Of a stretch of 64,000 bases of DNA, positions 22,270 to 33,644 are shown piece after piece. The notes beneath the pieces are model-generated. The model saw nothing but the letters and a program-made list of their open reading frames with translations, had not been told where the DNA came from and did not search any database. The stretch is from Druceiella hillmani (Eukaryota > Arthropoda > Insecta > Lepidoptera > Hepialidae), in assembly GCA_039881145.1 (NCBI GenBank), contig JAYKKI010000006.1, positions 16,692,001 to 16,756,000 on the forward strand. Reading direction: 5' to 3'. Within the stretch, counting starts at the first letter, position 1. Each line of letters begins with the position of its first letter. A program made the position numbers and the translations under genes.

Positions 22270-23419
22270 GTAGGTTAGCAACTTATAAACCCGCCACTTT
22301 TATCGATTGACTTCAGAAACGTTATAGAAGCATCTAGAATATTTCTTGTAGGGTATATATAAACAGTGCCGCATTCAAATTTCTATTCAGTGTGCAATTG
22401 GGTAATTGGCAAGTAAAGAATAAATTAAAAATGGAAGTATTTCAAAGTACGCTAAGAGAACCCTTTCTTCATGAATGTTGTACAGGGTGAAATATCATGC
22501 AAAATTTATACAATGGGTGAAGGTATGCCATGCACTGGTTCCAAAGATTCAAAGGGAACCTTTCCAATAAACCTCATCCAAAGTGACCTCCTATTGATTT
22601 AGAAAAATTTAAAAGCTTTATTGTAACAGATCCCAGATTAAGTTCTCGTTGTTTGGCAGAGCTATTTTCATGCTCTTACGCTGCAATAGAAAAACACGTT
22701 CACGCTTTGAAAAAAAAGTGGAAATATATTATTGGCTACTAGAGGAGCTAACACCCTTTCAACTTCAGAGGAGAGCTAATGTGTACTTGGAGCTAGTGAG
22801 TTCCCATCGTACCAACGAGAGGCTAAAGTATCTGGTTCAGGTGGTGAAAGTGGGTGGCTTACGTTAAGTTTTTTTTTTTAAATTTAGAGTAAACGCCAGT
22901 GGCAAGGGGTTGGGGAGAAAGGTATACCTAGATCAAAATATAATATTGGATAAAAGATACTTTTGAGTGCATGGTGTTTATTCTAACTCTTTCAATCTAA
23001 CAGTAGAGTTACAGTTAAAATTTATTATGAACAATTGAGCAAAGTCACGGCTAAACTTCCTTCAAAATTAAGCAAAGTTTATTTGTTACATAACAATGCT
23101 CGGCCCTACTTTCACTTGGATAAAGTATGCTACTTCACCCACCATATTCTCCAGATCTTACATCATCTAATAACCATCTGTTTCGCTCTCTGTCTAACAA
23201 TTAACGTAGTAGAAAATTTAAAGACGAAAGTCATATCAAAATTGAAGTTCACCGGTTTTCAGTCAAGGTTCAAATATTTCTACAAGGACAGAACTTCAGC
23301 TCTGTCCAGACGTTGGCAACAAGTGTTAGATACCGGTGGCGCTTATATAATTATCGATTGATTTTATTGATTACATATAAAAAGTACAGAGATTGCGTGT
23401 ATATAAGTTGCCAACCTAA
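22270..23419 (+). mobile_element. Decayed mariner (irritans-like ends)
   Basis: The terminal inverted repeats are GTAGGTTAGCAACTTATAA at 22270 and TATAAGTTGCCAACCTAA ending at 23419, followed by TA. They are of the TTAGGTTGGCAA type seen in irritans/mellifera-related mariners. Between them is a broken transposase: MEVFQSTLRE at 22431, FQRFKGNLSNKPHPK, DLEKFKSFIVTDPRLSSRCL, LTPFQLQRRANVYLELVSSH, KVYLLHNNARPYFHLDK (the second catalytic D is N here, HDNARPH becoming HNNARPY) and ALSRRWQQVLDTGGAYIID at the C-terminus. Many shifts and stops occur. It is inert. Confidence 0.82.
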
Positions 23420-25096
23420 TATTTCTAAACCGGCTACAATTTTATCCTTATTCAAAATTTTAAGAAAAACAGTTTTTACTCTTTTCTTCAGGATATCAAA
23501 GAGAAGTACCCCCACAGCATTGTCATATTTGTCACTTTACACCCTTTATGTACAACAAAAAAATTTTTTTTTGTAAATTCAGAAGAAACAAAAAAAAATT
23601 AAAAAACCAACCTCAAGCATTAGTTTTTACTTGCAGCAGATGATGCATAAAAATCAAGACCGCAATTTAACAGCATGAGCTAATGCCTAATTTTAAGAAA
23701 AAAAACAAATGAGAATGCAATATAAATACAAAAAATTTATTTCATACTCTATTTGCAGTAGAATAAATTGAAAACCATGCGTGAATAAATGTTGTAAGCA
23801 TGAATAAATGAACAATCCTGTGAATAAAAAACGTGAAGTAAAAAATTTATTAAAAGTACTAGCTTCCATCTGCAATAAGTTAACCATTTAGATGTTTACC
23901 GTCTGTTGGTCTGCAATTTTTTCACATTTTATGTGTCTTTTGCTTTTGGATTCAAAGCGGTTTGCAATGCATCACCGTCTAACTTTTGAAACTATGCAAT
24001 AAAATTTTGGAAATAAGTTTACACTTTGAGCATTTTTTTAATCTAGAAATGCAAATTCTCAGATTGAGATTAAAAATTGCAGATGCAAAATAAAATTTAA
24101 AAATTGGCAAATTTATTTCTCTATATGTCATCAAAGCAACGCATTCTGTACAGAACTATTTGCGTGAAAAATTTATCCAGCCTTTTAATTGAGAAAAATT
24201 TACTAAAACAAAGTCCTCTCAATTAACTAGAAAGCAATTATTGCTACAACGACCATGCAAGATGCTATCTGTACTATCTAGTGATAAATTAATAAACTTT
24301 TGGTTACACTACTGTCAATTTTTGTGTGTGAAGTCCCTACATAGCGAACGTATTGTAATCAATAAAATTTATTTACAATGCCTAAGTACAGTGTGATGTG
24401 TAATTAATAAATTCAAACCAAAACATAATCAAAAACAAAATGGATTTCTTGAAACGATTTTCTCCATGTTAGACAGGTACTCGCTCAACCGATGCCGAAG
24501 AGAGTTGAGTTTACTCGATTCAGTATCACCGATTTGTCTCATATAATGACATGTAGTATTTTCAGTCAATAAAATACAGCACCAAATTGACAAACATGTA
24601 ACCAAAACCTCTTATTTCTGTCTTTTTACTCCCCTCTATGTTTTTTTACAGTGCCTATAAAAAGAATAAAAATTTTACTGATGGCTAAAAAATGCTTTGT
24701 AGCCATTTCTTAAAATAAACAAATGTGACAAAGTTGTTTTTCTATTATCCAATTTCTAGGCTGTCATTTTGAATTTCAGAGTATTCAGTTTGGGTATTTA
24801 GGACCTAACCACAAAAAAATAAATTTAAAAACTAGCAGAACCACAGAAAAATATCATTGATTATAAATTTTCAACATTAATTCTATTAGTCATTACCATA
24901 AATAATACAGACTATATTAATAACACAAACATAAATTTAATATAAAACTTCTAGTTGTAAATCTGCAATATAGTACAAATCCAAATTAAAAAAATATTAT
25001 AGTAATATAGAATAGCATAACATAGTAATGTACATTCAATAAATCTCTTTTGCCGAAATTTTGCATAAAAGCCCGTACAAAACAAGAAGAACCTAC

Positions 25097-25176
25097 CTGA
25101 TCAACAGGCGGTGGTTGATAATGACGCTGAGGTCGGGGCATAGGATCATCGTCGTCCTCTTCGTCCTCCTCAAAAT
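25097..25176 (-). CDS. Dyb: Dystrobrevin exon, acidic segment
   Basis: An 80-nt exon. Acceptor CATTGTTATCAG, donor GTAGGT. It reads FEEDEEDDDDPMPRPQRHYQ then PPPVDQ. The first two bases complete the codon begun by the 26112-26171 exon (G|AT, Asp), and it ends in phase 0. The run of eleven acidic residues followed by Pro-rich sequence suggests a flexible tail. Reading continues open past the donor, so intron retention would add an unrelated tail. Confidence 0.82.
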
Positions 25177-26111
25177 CTGATAACAATGCAAATAATTCTA
25201 GTTCACTTCGTGCAATATCTACGTAGCGTTAACATTGTCATAAACTACTTTAGAAATTACATAAAATTAAGATACAATCTTTTAGTTGGCCTGGGGACTA
25301 TTCAAACATATTTTCATTGGGAGTAAATTATAAAACAATACAACCATTAGCTTGGAAGCCATATTCTACTCAGATAAGATTCTTTTACCAGAAATTTATG
25401 TACAGTTCTATAAGTAATAATAAATTCAAATTGACATTGTTAAAATAAATTCTATTGAAATTTCAATACAAAGAATAAAATACTCTATGGCTTGCCTTTA
25501 AAACAATAACCAGTAAGAGTTAAATTAGTGTTCAACATTAAAAGTAACTTAATGAGATCAAAATTAAGCTTTTTAAAAACCCCCGAGTCAACTTATTAGA
25601 TTCTCTAATACATGTGTCACTATGAACCTCTGATTATAGAACGAGAAAGACATATATTTGAATTTTTAAATTTAAAACTACAGCTCGTTAAACACTTTTA
25701 AAATTGGCTACTTTAGTCACTAAAAATGTGAGGCTTCCAGTGACAAAACTAGCAGATTTCAAAAATTAAACTGTCAAAATATGCTTAAAAAAATGATCTA
25801 CCTTTTTTTTTGGAAAACTACTTAAATTAAGAGTAATAAACAGTATAAAATTATTCGCAGTGAATCCACATTATACTTACGAATGTTTATTCAGCACAAC
25901 GTAATTTCATTGTAAAAAAATGTATTCCTTAATAATAAAAAAAATTAATTTTGTATTAATGTCATATTTATCACAAAACAACATAAAATTTTAGAGCTAA
26001 TTCAAAGTAGTTTAAACCTAAACACATCATTCATTTGATGTCTCATGTTAATAATACGTAATATAGACACTAATGTGTAACAAAGCCGCATGCCATGCCA
26101 TGCAAACTTAC
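25177..26111 (-). other. Dystrobrevin intron
   Basis: A 0.9-kb AT-rich intron. No transposon or exon is recognised. Confidence 0.7.
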
Positions 26112-26171
26112 CTCGCGGCTTCCGCGGACGCACGCCCGTTGACGAGCTCTGGCCCTCTGCGTCTGAGCCCT
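26112..26171 (-). CDS. Dyb: Dystrobrevin 60-nt exon
   Basis: Donor GTAAGT, acceptor CCTGAGAGCAG. It adds EGSDAEGQSSSTGVRPRKPR. The join NS|EGSDAEG parallels NSEVGSETES of vertebrate dystrobrevins, which supports the choice of the CAG acceptor over the AG two and four bases upstream. It enters and leaves in the same phase (1-1), so skipping would keep the frame. Confidence 0.85.
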
Positions 26172-28995
26172 CTGCTCTCAGGAAGGGAGGACAAACAAAA
26201 TGGAACCGAAAAAGTAAGAGAACAAAAACAAAACAATAAATAAAACACAGGCACAACAACAAACAATCATGGAAACACTGCACTGACACCTCGCATTGTC
26301 AACTGTGGAAGCAAAGCTGACAGTGCAATTTTCTTGTTTTTTTTATCTAAAATAGAAGAATTGTCAACTAATAAACACATCACTTCACACTCAGTGGTAT
26401 TTACTTCCATATGCATTTTATGCAGAATTATGAATTTCACAATAGAGGTTAAAAACATCAAAAATAACCCTTTTAGTAGAGTCAAGGATTAAACATCGGA
26501 ATGAAAGTAGAAAGTTAAAAACTTGTATAGACCTTTGATGACACTCTAAAGTAAGTCTCACAAGATATCATATCCGCCAGTGAAGATATCAAATGTCACA
26601 AAAATCTGTTTTTTGAAAATAACTCACTTCCTATGCCTCATATGTCATTAAACGTTATAACAAATATTACAGTTTGTATACAGACATATTTTTATATGAT
26701 TAACTATCTTCGAGACTCCGTCTCATATGATCAACCGATTATCGTGACTTTTTATACCTCCAATAACAGACAAAATAACTTATGAAACTTTTACCCATCT
26801 TTAAGATGTCAAAATAGAGATCTATGCAAATTTTCAGCTTATAATCTTTCATTTAGAGTTTTGACCTTTATTTCACCGTATTACTTTGAAATTAATTGAT
26901 AGTATTGAAAATGGCATCCAAAAGTAATTTATTTTTTACAGCCAAACACTGTCAACTTATTCCACTTGGTAAATATAATTTTTAAACCATCATTTATCAT
27001 TACATTTTGCAAATGGGCCTTGCTAAATCGAAACATCCTCGGCGACTGAACACCAATCAACATTATTAAAAATATTGCTTCATACTTAAAAAAAAGTTAA
27101 GCTTAGATGTTTAGCAAAACCCAATTATTATAAAACTATGTTAGTCTCGCAGGGATAAATGGGAAAAAATATTAAACAATCCTACAATATCCTTCACAAC
27201 TGCTACGAGTGAATTGACGTAATTAAAAAAAATCATTGCCTTATTGGCGGCATTGACTAAAAATTAATAGACTAATTTTTAGTCAACAGACCTTAAGCAA
27301 CTTTTTATAACACCCAAAATAAGCTTTCGATATATGAATATTTGACCAAATACAGAGATAAAAAATAAGAATATTCTCAACAGTAACGTTTAATGAATAT
27401 TTGATAATTTCAATTCAATACGAAAAAACAGGTAAAAACTATTAATTTACCATCAACAGAAATGGTGATTTATTAAATTCATGCATTTATGCTGACTACC
27501 AATAGTTACATTAAAATTTACTTAATTAAATAAAGGCTATATTCAATTTACGCATTCCGTGAATATATGTAAATGTACAGTATTTACGTCAGCTATTTTA
27601 ATACATACTAACTCAAGATATATTTCTAAAACTCTACATATTTTTAAAACACTCCCAAAAACACTATCTGAAAGTCGACAAATTTTTTATTCAACACGTC
27701 TAGTTTACGCTAAGGCTATTCACACATAAAGATAATATCATACATAAGGACTGTCACCCAGCTCGACTACGACATGGAATACATACAAACGATACTCAAA
27801 TTCACTGACAGTGAGATTCCATCCGGATTAAATGTGGGATAAAAAGCTATCCTGCTTGTCAAATATAATTTATGGGATAAACCGATTTCACACGCATGAT
27901 AAAAGTTGTTTGTTACATTATGGAGAATTTAATAAGACGATTTCTGTTCATTTCATAAGAATGAATAAAAATATAATACGTATTAGCAAAAATTATAAGT
28001 AGGACTTTAAAAGAATTGTAATTCGTTAATAAAAACTGTTAGAAAGCTAGCTCTAACAACATTTTCAAAATAATATTAAATCCAAAGTATTCAATTGTGT
28101 ATGCAACAATGCACACACTTTGCTTTTATTCACGTAGATTCTATAAATATTTCTTTTTCTGTTTATAACTGTCAGTGATTCTATAATCAATAGATAATAT
28201 TATTGATCAAGTAAACAATTTTGGACATCACAAACAACAATTTATTTTAATTACTTAAATGCAGCGTACATAAATTTAAAATAAATTGTTGTTTGTGATG
28301 TCCATAATTGTTTACTTGATCAATAATATGATCTATTGATTATAGAATCAGTGACAGTTATAAACAGAAAAACAAATATTTATAGAATCTATGTGAATAA
28401 AAGCAACGTGTGCATTGTTGCATACACAATTGAATACTTCGGATTTAATACAACTTAATATTTGCGATGTGGTAGTTTTTCTAGAGAAACTGTACAAAAG
28501 TTTAGTAAAATTTTATAAATAAATTTTTTTATATTATTAGATAACAGTTTGTTAGTATTTGTGTTAACCAATATCTTTATTATTCTTAACAATAATAAAT
28601 TAAAATTTCTCAGTTACTGCCAAAATATATAAAAAGACAGCTAGAAAACCTGAAACTAGAAACATCCCGCCAATATATATTTCTAGTTATTAGTCAATAA
28701 CGCAATGAAGTGACCGTTAAACCTGTAAGGGACATTCTGTTGTGCCATAAAAGAGAACAATGAAAGAATATAAAAAAAACTCACAGAGCCCACCCAATAT
28801 GAAGGCACAACTTCCCGCTTAGAGATATATACACCTGCGTTATATTTTAAAACAAAAAATATTTAATAGAAATTTCAAATTTTGATAAAAATATCCTCAT
28901 AATTCTAAATCTAATTAATTGTCAATCTTAATAAAAAAAACCTATTAATTGTTGCACTCAATACAATAAATCTCTGGCTGCAACGCAGCACTCAC
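26172..28995 (-). other. Dystrobrevin intron with long hairpin
   Basis: A 2.8-kb AT-rich intron. It contains the 373-bp hairpin at 28076-28448 and a 14-bp perfect stem at 27253-27286 (TTGACTAAAAATTA and complement, 6-base loop). Nothing else is recognised. Confidence 0.65.
28074..28450. repeat. Near-perfect 373-bp hairpin with TA borders (foldback MITE or hpRNA locus)
   Basis: Two arms of about 170-180 bp are inverted copies: TCCAAAGTATTCAATTGTGT at 28081 pairs with ACACAATTGAATACTTCGGA ending at 28443. The pairing continues with few mismatches to AACAACAATTTATTTTAA / TTTAAAATAAATTGTTGTT around a loop of about 30 bases near 28255-28275. The outer bases are TTAAATCC..GGATTTAA flanked by TA at 28074-28075 and 28449-28450, as for a Tc1/mariner-mobilised foldback MITE. 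Sitting in a transcribed intron, it would give a long double-stranded RNA hairpin. Confidence 0.85.
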
Positions 28996-29130
28996 CAGAG
29001 TTGAGCTCTCTGACGAGGGTGGACATTGCGTTGGTAACCGAGTCAGCTGCAAATAGCAGGTCACTGCGAATGCTGCGCCCGCCTGGGCCGAGCTGTTGAG
29101 TAGATGATGTGCCATTTGTGACTCCTCCGC
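28996..29130 (-). CDS. Dyb: Dystrobrevin exon with the conserved AADS helix
   Basis: A 135-nt exon, donor GTGAGT, acceptor GGTAACGGTAG. It encodes GGVTNGTSSTQQLGPGGR then SIRSDLLFAADSVTNAMSTL and VRELNS. The core matches the vertebrate motif [20 protein letters not shown] almost residue for residue, which makes this the most diagnostic exon in the window. Both ends are phase 1. The acceptor has a weak pyrimidine tract, so the first few residues are less certain than the rest. Confidence 0.92.
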
Positions 29131-29827
29131 CTACCGTTACCAGGATATTAGTTATGACAATTCACACTATTCCTAACTAGAAATGTTTTTCAAATAAAAA
29201 TCGGTCACATGTAGAACAAATCTGTTACAAGTATGCTGCTAACCTATTAGACCATAATTAAAGATTTTATCTAAAGTGACCTAAAGTTTCAAACCTATCC
29301 GATAAGAAATTCCACTGGTAGACATCTACCTTAAGAAACAACATGTGAAAAATTATTAAAACAGGATAAGAATATGAGATACGAAAGAAAAATATAGAAT
29401 AAAAAAAAGGAAATCCAAAAATGAGTACGAAAATGTAAAAGAAATGGCTGAACAGTGTGTGAGACACATGATATACGAAAGATGAAAGTTCCCGCAAGAC
29501 ATGATTGGATCATCGCCAGATTTTGCTGAAAGAGAATGACAAACAATCGTGAAGGTCTGTATGTGAGAAATAACAGGGATGAGCGATGTGGCACCTTACC
29601 GCTGTGGTAAATGGTGTAAACTGACATTTTAGTTATTGTTAAATAGTTATATTAGACATACACACATATATATTTTAATCAATGTCGATAAAATACTTTG
29701 ATATGAAGTTTTAACAATTCAATTAATCATGATAGTATAAGGAGATGCAATTGATGGGAAAAGGATTCCATAACCATCACCCAGCACCAATTATAAGAAT
29801 AAAGACACCAAAGAAGGCTATACTTAC
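29131..29827 (-). other. Dystrobrevin intron
   Basis: A 0.7-kb intron. Two overlapping hydrophobic ORFs on the minus strand here (29267-29627) are chance frames in T-rich DNA. No repeat is recognised. Confidence 0.6.
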
Positions 29828-29887
29828 CGTTACCTCTTTGGTTGGCTTGGAATGGATGTCGTATATCATTAGGGCTGCTGTCCATAC
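29828..29887 (-). CDS. Dyb: Dystrobrevin 60-nt exon
   Basis: Donor GTAAGT, acceptor TTTACCATGTTAAG. With the first base from the previous exon it reads GMDSSPNDIRHPFQANQRGN and ends in phase 1. It is symmetric (1-1) and so can be skipped without a frame change. The chosen acceptor is the only AG giving phase agreement with the 35184-35305 exon. A mariner sits only 50 bp upstream of it, so the pyrimidine tract and branch region are unusually constrained. Confidence 0.72.
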
Positions 29888-29935
29888 CTTAACATGGTAA
29901 ATAAATATTTCATTGAATACATCATTTTGTTATCA

Positions 29936-31235
29936 TACGAGGGGGCGTTTTTAATTTCGCGGAATGGAAATATAGGCCATTGCTAAAGGTGATTAACGGA
30001 ATGATAGCTAGTTAAGTGACTCATTATTAGAACAAATATCAATTTTTATCATATTCATTAGTTTTTGAACTATCATTAGTTATTGAACTATCGTCGAACA
30101 AACAACTCAATCTGGAAGAAAGTCTGAACTATGGAAAAAAACGAGTACCGCGATGTTATAAAGTACCTTACCAAGCAAGGAAAGTTGGTTCAAACCATAC
30201 TGAAAGAGATGGCATCCGTTTATGGGGACTCTTGCCCGGGTAAAACCATAGTTTACAACTGGCATAGTCTCTTTAAACAGGGTAGAGACTCACTTGAAGA
30301 CGACCCACGCCCCAATCGGCCGATCAAAATAAATACTCCGGAAATTATTGAAAAATTAGTATTGGAAGATGCCAGATTAAAAAAAAAACAGCTTGCAGAG
30401 ATGGTTGGAGTATCGGATACAACAATTTTTAAAATTCTCCAAGATCATCTAGGCATGACAAAGTCAACACAAGATGGATGCCAAGAATGCTCACACCGCC
30501 TCAAAAACAAAGCCGCGTGGAGTTCTCGCACGTTTTTGGACCTCTGTAGTGAAGACAAGGATGGACTATTGAGTCGAATTGTTACTGGAGACGGAACTTG
30601 GATTCATCATTATGAACCTGAGTCTAAACAAGGCTCAATGCAGTGGCACAAAAATGCACACCACCACTCAAGAAGTTTAAGGTGTCACAGTCGGCTGGAA
30701 AAATCATGGCGACAGTTTTTTGGGATTCAGAAGGAATCCTATTGATGGATTATAAAGATAAAGGTGTTTCCATAATCGGAGAATACTATGTGTCAATTCC
30801 AGAGAGGTTGAAAGAAGCAATCAAAGAAAAAAGAAGGGGAAAATTGACCAAAGGTGTCCTGCTTTTGCACGACAATGCGCCCGTTCCCACGAGCCGAGTT
30901 GCGCTGGCCGCCCTGCACAAGGTGGGCTTCGTTATTTTGGAACACCCACCCTACAGTCCTGACCTGGCTCCCAGAGATTATTATTTGTTCCCAAACCTTA
31001 AAAAAGAACTTCGTGGAAAGAAGTTTTCAAGAGATGAAGAAATGTAGAACGAAGTTTAAGCTTATTTTTCGGGCAAAGACGAAACATTTTTTTAAGAAGG
31101 TATACATAAGGTAATTGAAAGATCTGAAGAATGTATTAGGGTAGCAGGTGAATGTATTGAAAAAGAAAAAGAATTTTGTATTTTTATTCTCACTCCTTAT
31201 CCTCCATTCTGCAAAATTAAAAACGCCCCCTCATA
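29936..31235 (+). mobile_element. Mariner element, copy 1
   Basis: Element 29938-31233 (1,296 bp) is flanked by TA. The inverted ends are CGAGGGGGCGTTTTTAATTT and AAATTAAAAACGCCCCCTCA. It carries a mariner transposase gene on the plus strand starting at 30131, broken as described in the pseudogene entry. The leader has a local duplication (GAACTATC-type repeats near 30070-30095) absent from copy 2. It lies in a dystrobrevin intron, antisense to the gene, with its left end 50 bp from a splice acceptor. Confidence 0.93.
30131..31135 (+). pseudogene. Mariner DD34D transposase, broken
   Basis: The N-terminus reads MEKNEYRDVIKYLTKQGKLV, followed by a paired helix-turn-helix DNA-binding region (GKTIVYNWHSLFKQGRDSLE, QLAEMVGVSDTTIFKIL). 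The catalytic domain keeps IVTGDGTWIHHYEPESK, LLLHDNAPVP and YSPDLAPRDYYLF, so the three acidic positions of a DD34D triad are present. Damage relative to copy 2: a +5/-2 pair of indels near 30458-30530 that shifts the frame locally, a 1-nt deletion near 30652, and nonsense codons after DEEM (31045). APRDY replaces the usual APSDY, and PVPTS the usual PVHKS. Confidence 0.9.
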
Positions 31236-31398
31236 TAACTGTGTGAAAAGGACATTGTTAAGAAGTCTATTGTGCAGTAGCTGGTAAATTATATAGAAAC
31301 ACAATATTTACGAGGATGGTTTGATAAGTAACTCGGTGTGTATATTAATAGATGGCTGTGCATATGTAGTTATAAAATTTCCTTTCTTTGAATGATCT

Positions 31399-32735
31399 GT
31401 AGGTACAGCATATCTGCACCGCAGACTTAATATACTATGAATAGACGAACACACTCGACGTGCCTCGCATCACCCAAATTTAATTACCCTTGTGTGCATA
31501 ATTGTACATGTGTATGAGTTTTAATGATGGCTTTTTACTAACGATGTTATATCGATAATATAAAAATCTATGTTTATATTATAAGAGCCAATCTATGTTT
31601 ATATTCACTACAGAAAAATATCTATATGACTAGTCGATAAAATAATGCCAATCCCTATATGTCAATTCATAAAATGTCATTTTTAACGGTTACAATGTCT
31701 CCCAATTATACACAAAGTATAAGAACAAATAATAAAATGCAAAATAGAATACATTTACTACAATATGTATATTTGACGAAGTCTAGTTAAATGATAATTT
31801 AGCGGAAAATAAGTGATAAAAAAGTAAGCACGTACACTATCGTCCAAAAGTTTGGAAGCAGCAAGGTAAAATGAAATAAAACGAAATTAAGCAATTTTCA
31901 ATTACTTTTATGTAAAAATTTAAATGTAAAAATTAATTAAGTTTTAACTCCATCGAAGTGTCCACCTTTTGCTTTTATTATCTCCGCGCATATTTTAGGC
32001 ATTCTGTTAATTCATTTCTTAAAATAATCTTCATCTAACTTGTTCCATTCGCTTCCTAACAGTTGCCATAAATGCTCTGAACTCGTAGGAGAACAATTTT
32101 TCACAATTAGGAAGGAGAACAATTGGAGAAAGGTCCGGTGACTGATGGCCATTGCATGATTTTTTAAATCTTTTCATCTTTTTTTTCTTTAAAAAGTTCT
32201 GGCACAGTTTAGAAGAATGTTTGGGGTCGTTGACTTGTTGAAAAGTGAATTCAGAACCGATAAGATTCAGTCCACAGGGTATGTTTGAGTCCTGAAGGAT
32301 TTTCAAATAACTTTCTTTGTTTAGTTTTCCGGTTATCCTCCAGATAATCCTTTTGTTTTTGTGTAAACAATCGTAAAAGGTCATAAAGGTAATATTTATT
32401 ACGAATTTTTACCGCACATAGTGTCTCTTTACTTGGATTATTCATATATGTCACTTCACAATCCAATACTGAACGAGACACCGCTGCTTATTCTAAAATA
32501 ATATTATTTGAAAATACACGCATATATATAAAAATACAGCGAGACGCTATTGAAGCAAGAAACTATTAGACACTTTTATCTGTCAAAATAGTTTTATTTG
32601 TTCACGAATTGTCATCTCTTTTCCACTCACAGTAATGTCATAAAGAATATATTCTCGATCGCACGCTTTGTTCATCTATTCATAGTATATTAAGTCTATG
32701 ATCTGCACCTACCAGTTATACTGACAGTAATTTGT
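31399..32735. repeat. Inverted-repeat pair enclosing a Tc1 fragment
   Basis: GACTTAATATACTATGAATA (31429-31448) is repeated in inverse at 32676-32695 as TATTCATAGTATATTAAGTC. Partial matching extends outward (AGGTACAG..CTGCACC versus AGGTGCAGATC) and a few bases inward (GAAC). These look like termini of a non-autonomous element that inserted in the mariner and itself received the Tc1. Its exact ends were not determined. Confidence 0.5.
31833..32500 (-). mobile_element. Tc1-like element fragment
   Basis: The 3' terminus CACTATCGTCCAAAAGTTTG, next to TA at 31833-31834, is a Tc1-type inverted repeat. The minus strand encodes part of a DDE transposase: KLNKESYLKILQDSNIP, FTFQQVNDPKHSSKLCQNFL and HQSPDLSPI. 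These match the Tc1 patterns YLxILQ-x-LLP, FQQDNDPKHT-x-K and QSPDLNPIE. The conserved catalytic D in FQQDND is V here. The N-terminal half and the other terminal repeat are missing. Confidence 0.82.
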
Positions 32736-33644
32736 TATTTGACAGTTTAAACAGAAGTGTTTCGAGTAACGATGAAAAATAGATAATATTGGAATTTGTG
32801 GCGCGATTCAATTCTTTTTGCTAAAAGAGAAAACACCTAGTAATTATTGGACTTTAGGTAAATAAATTAAATCGTGGTAAAACAAGTATCGGAAGCCCCA
32901 AGGGCAGTGTCTACCTGCCACAGAGGAAAGGTGAACTAGTGAACATCAACGAATAATTGGGAATTAATCGGGTGAAGTTTTTAAGTCCTTTCGTGACAAT
33001 GAACAAAACGTGGAGTATATCGCATAACACTACTATATACCAGAAACAAAAAGGCAGTCGAGACAATGAATGGTGAAACAAAAAAGCAAAGTGCATTCCA
33101 TCTGCTGGAAAGATTTTGATGTCAGCTTTTTTGAGTAAAAGAAATTCTTTTAATTGACTACCAGGAAAAAGGGAAACCTATTACCCAAAGAGTACATTGC
33201 ATCACTTTTGGAAATAATGAAATCAAAAATTGTGCAGAAACAACCAGGAATGTCCAAAAAAATGTTGTTTCACCATGACAATGCACTAGCGCATCCAAGT
33301 CATGTCAATGACCAAAAATTGGCAGAATTGTGATTTACACAGCTTCTGCATCTAGGCTGCTCACTAGGTCTAGCCCGCTTGGACTTCAAAACTCAATTGG
33401 ATGCATATTTATAGTCAAATGAAGGTATCATACAGGGAGTAAATGAGTGATTTGGAGGTTTCCAAGAAACTCATTCCAGTAAAAACATTTTTAACTGGGA
33501 TGGGTTGTTTTTGAGCAAACCTGAAGAAACATTGAGGCAAATATATTAAACTTGGAGGAAACTACGTCGAAAAATAAAGAATGTTATAAAACTCAAATAG
33601 TTTGCTTTCATATTAAATAAGTTACTTCTCAAACCACCTTCATA

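Larger units (their letters stand above)
19970..25096 (-). other. Dystrobrevin intron with mariner relic and exon candidate
   Basis: This 5.1-kb intron separates the acidic exon from the terminal exon. It contains a possible alternative last exon (21155-21376) and a decayed mariner (22270-23419). The remaining stretches, 19970-21154, 21377-22269 and 23420-25096, are AT-rich with no recognisable gene or repeat. Confidence 0.65.
31309..33644 (+). mobile_element. Second mariner family, interrupted by nested elements
   Basis: The ends CGAGGATGGTTTGATAAGTA at 31311 and TACTTCTCAAACCACCTTCA ending at 33642 are inverted repeats with TA outside. The right 0.9 kb (32740-33642) is a badly decayed transposase: segments like KSKIVQKQPGMSKKMLFHHD, NALAHPSHVNDQKLAEL and a closing IKLGGNYVEK. 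This matches a mariner lineage whose proteins end GDYVEK. The left part is only about 80 bp before it is interrupted by an inverted-repeat element and a Tc1 fragment. Confidence 0.75.

Noticed and set aside
26267..26485. 72-codon minus-strand ORF upstream of the 26112 exon
   Set aside because: It lies in the intron with no conserved similarity. The exon border is fixed by phase and by similarity to vertebrate NSEVGSETES.
29267..29627. Overlapping hydrophobic minus-strand ORFs
   Set aside because: T-rich DNA gives Phe/Leu/Ser-rich chance frames. The region is intronic with no acceptor or donor in frame.
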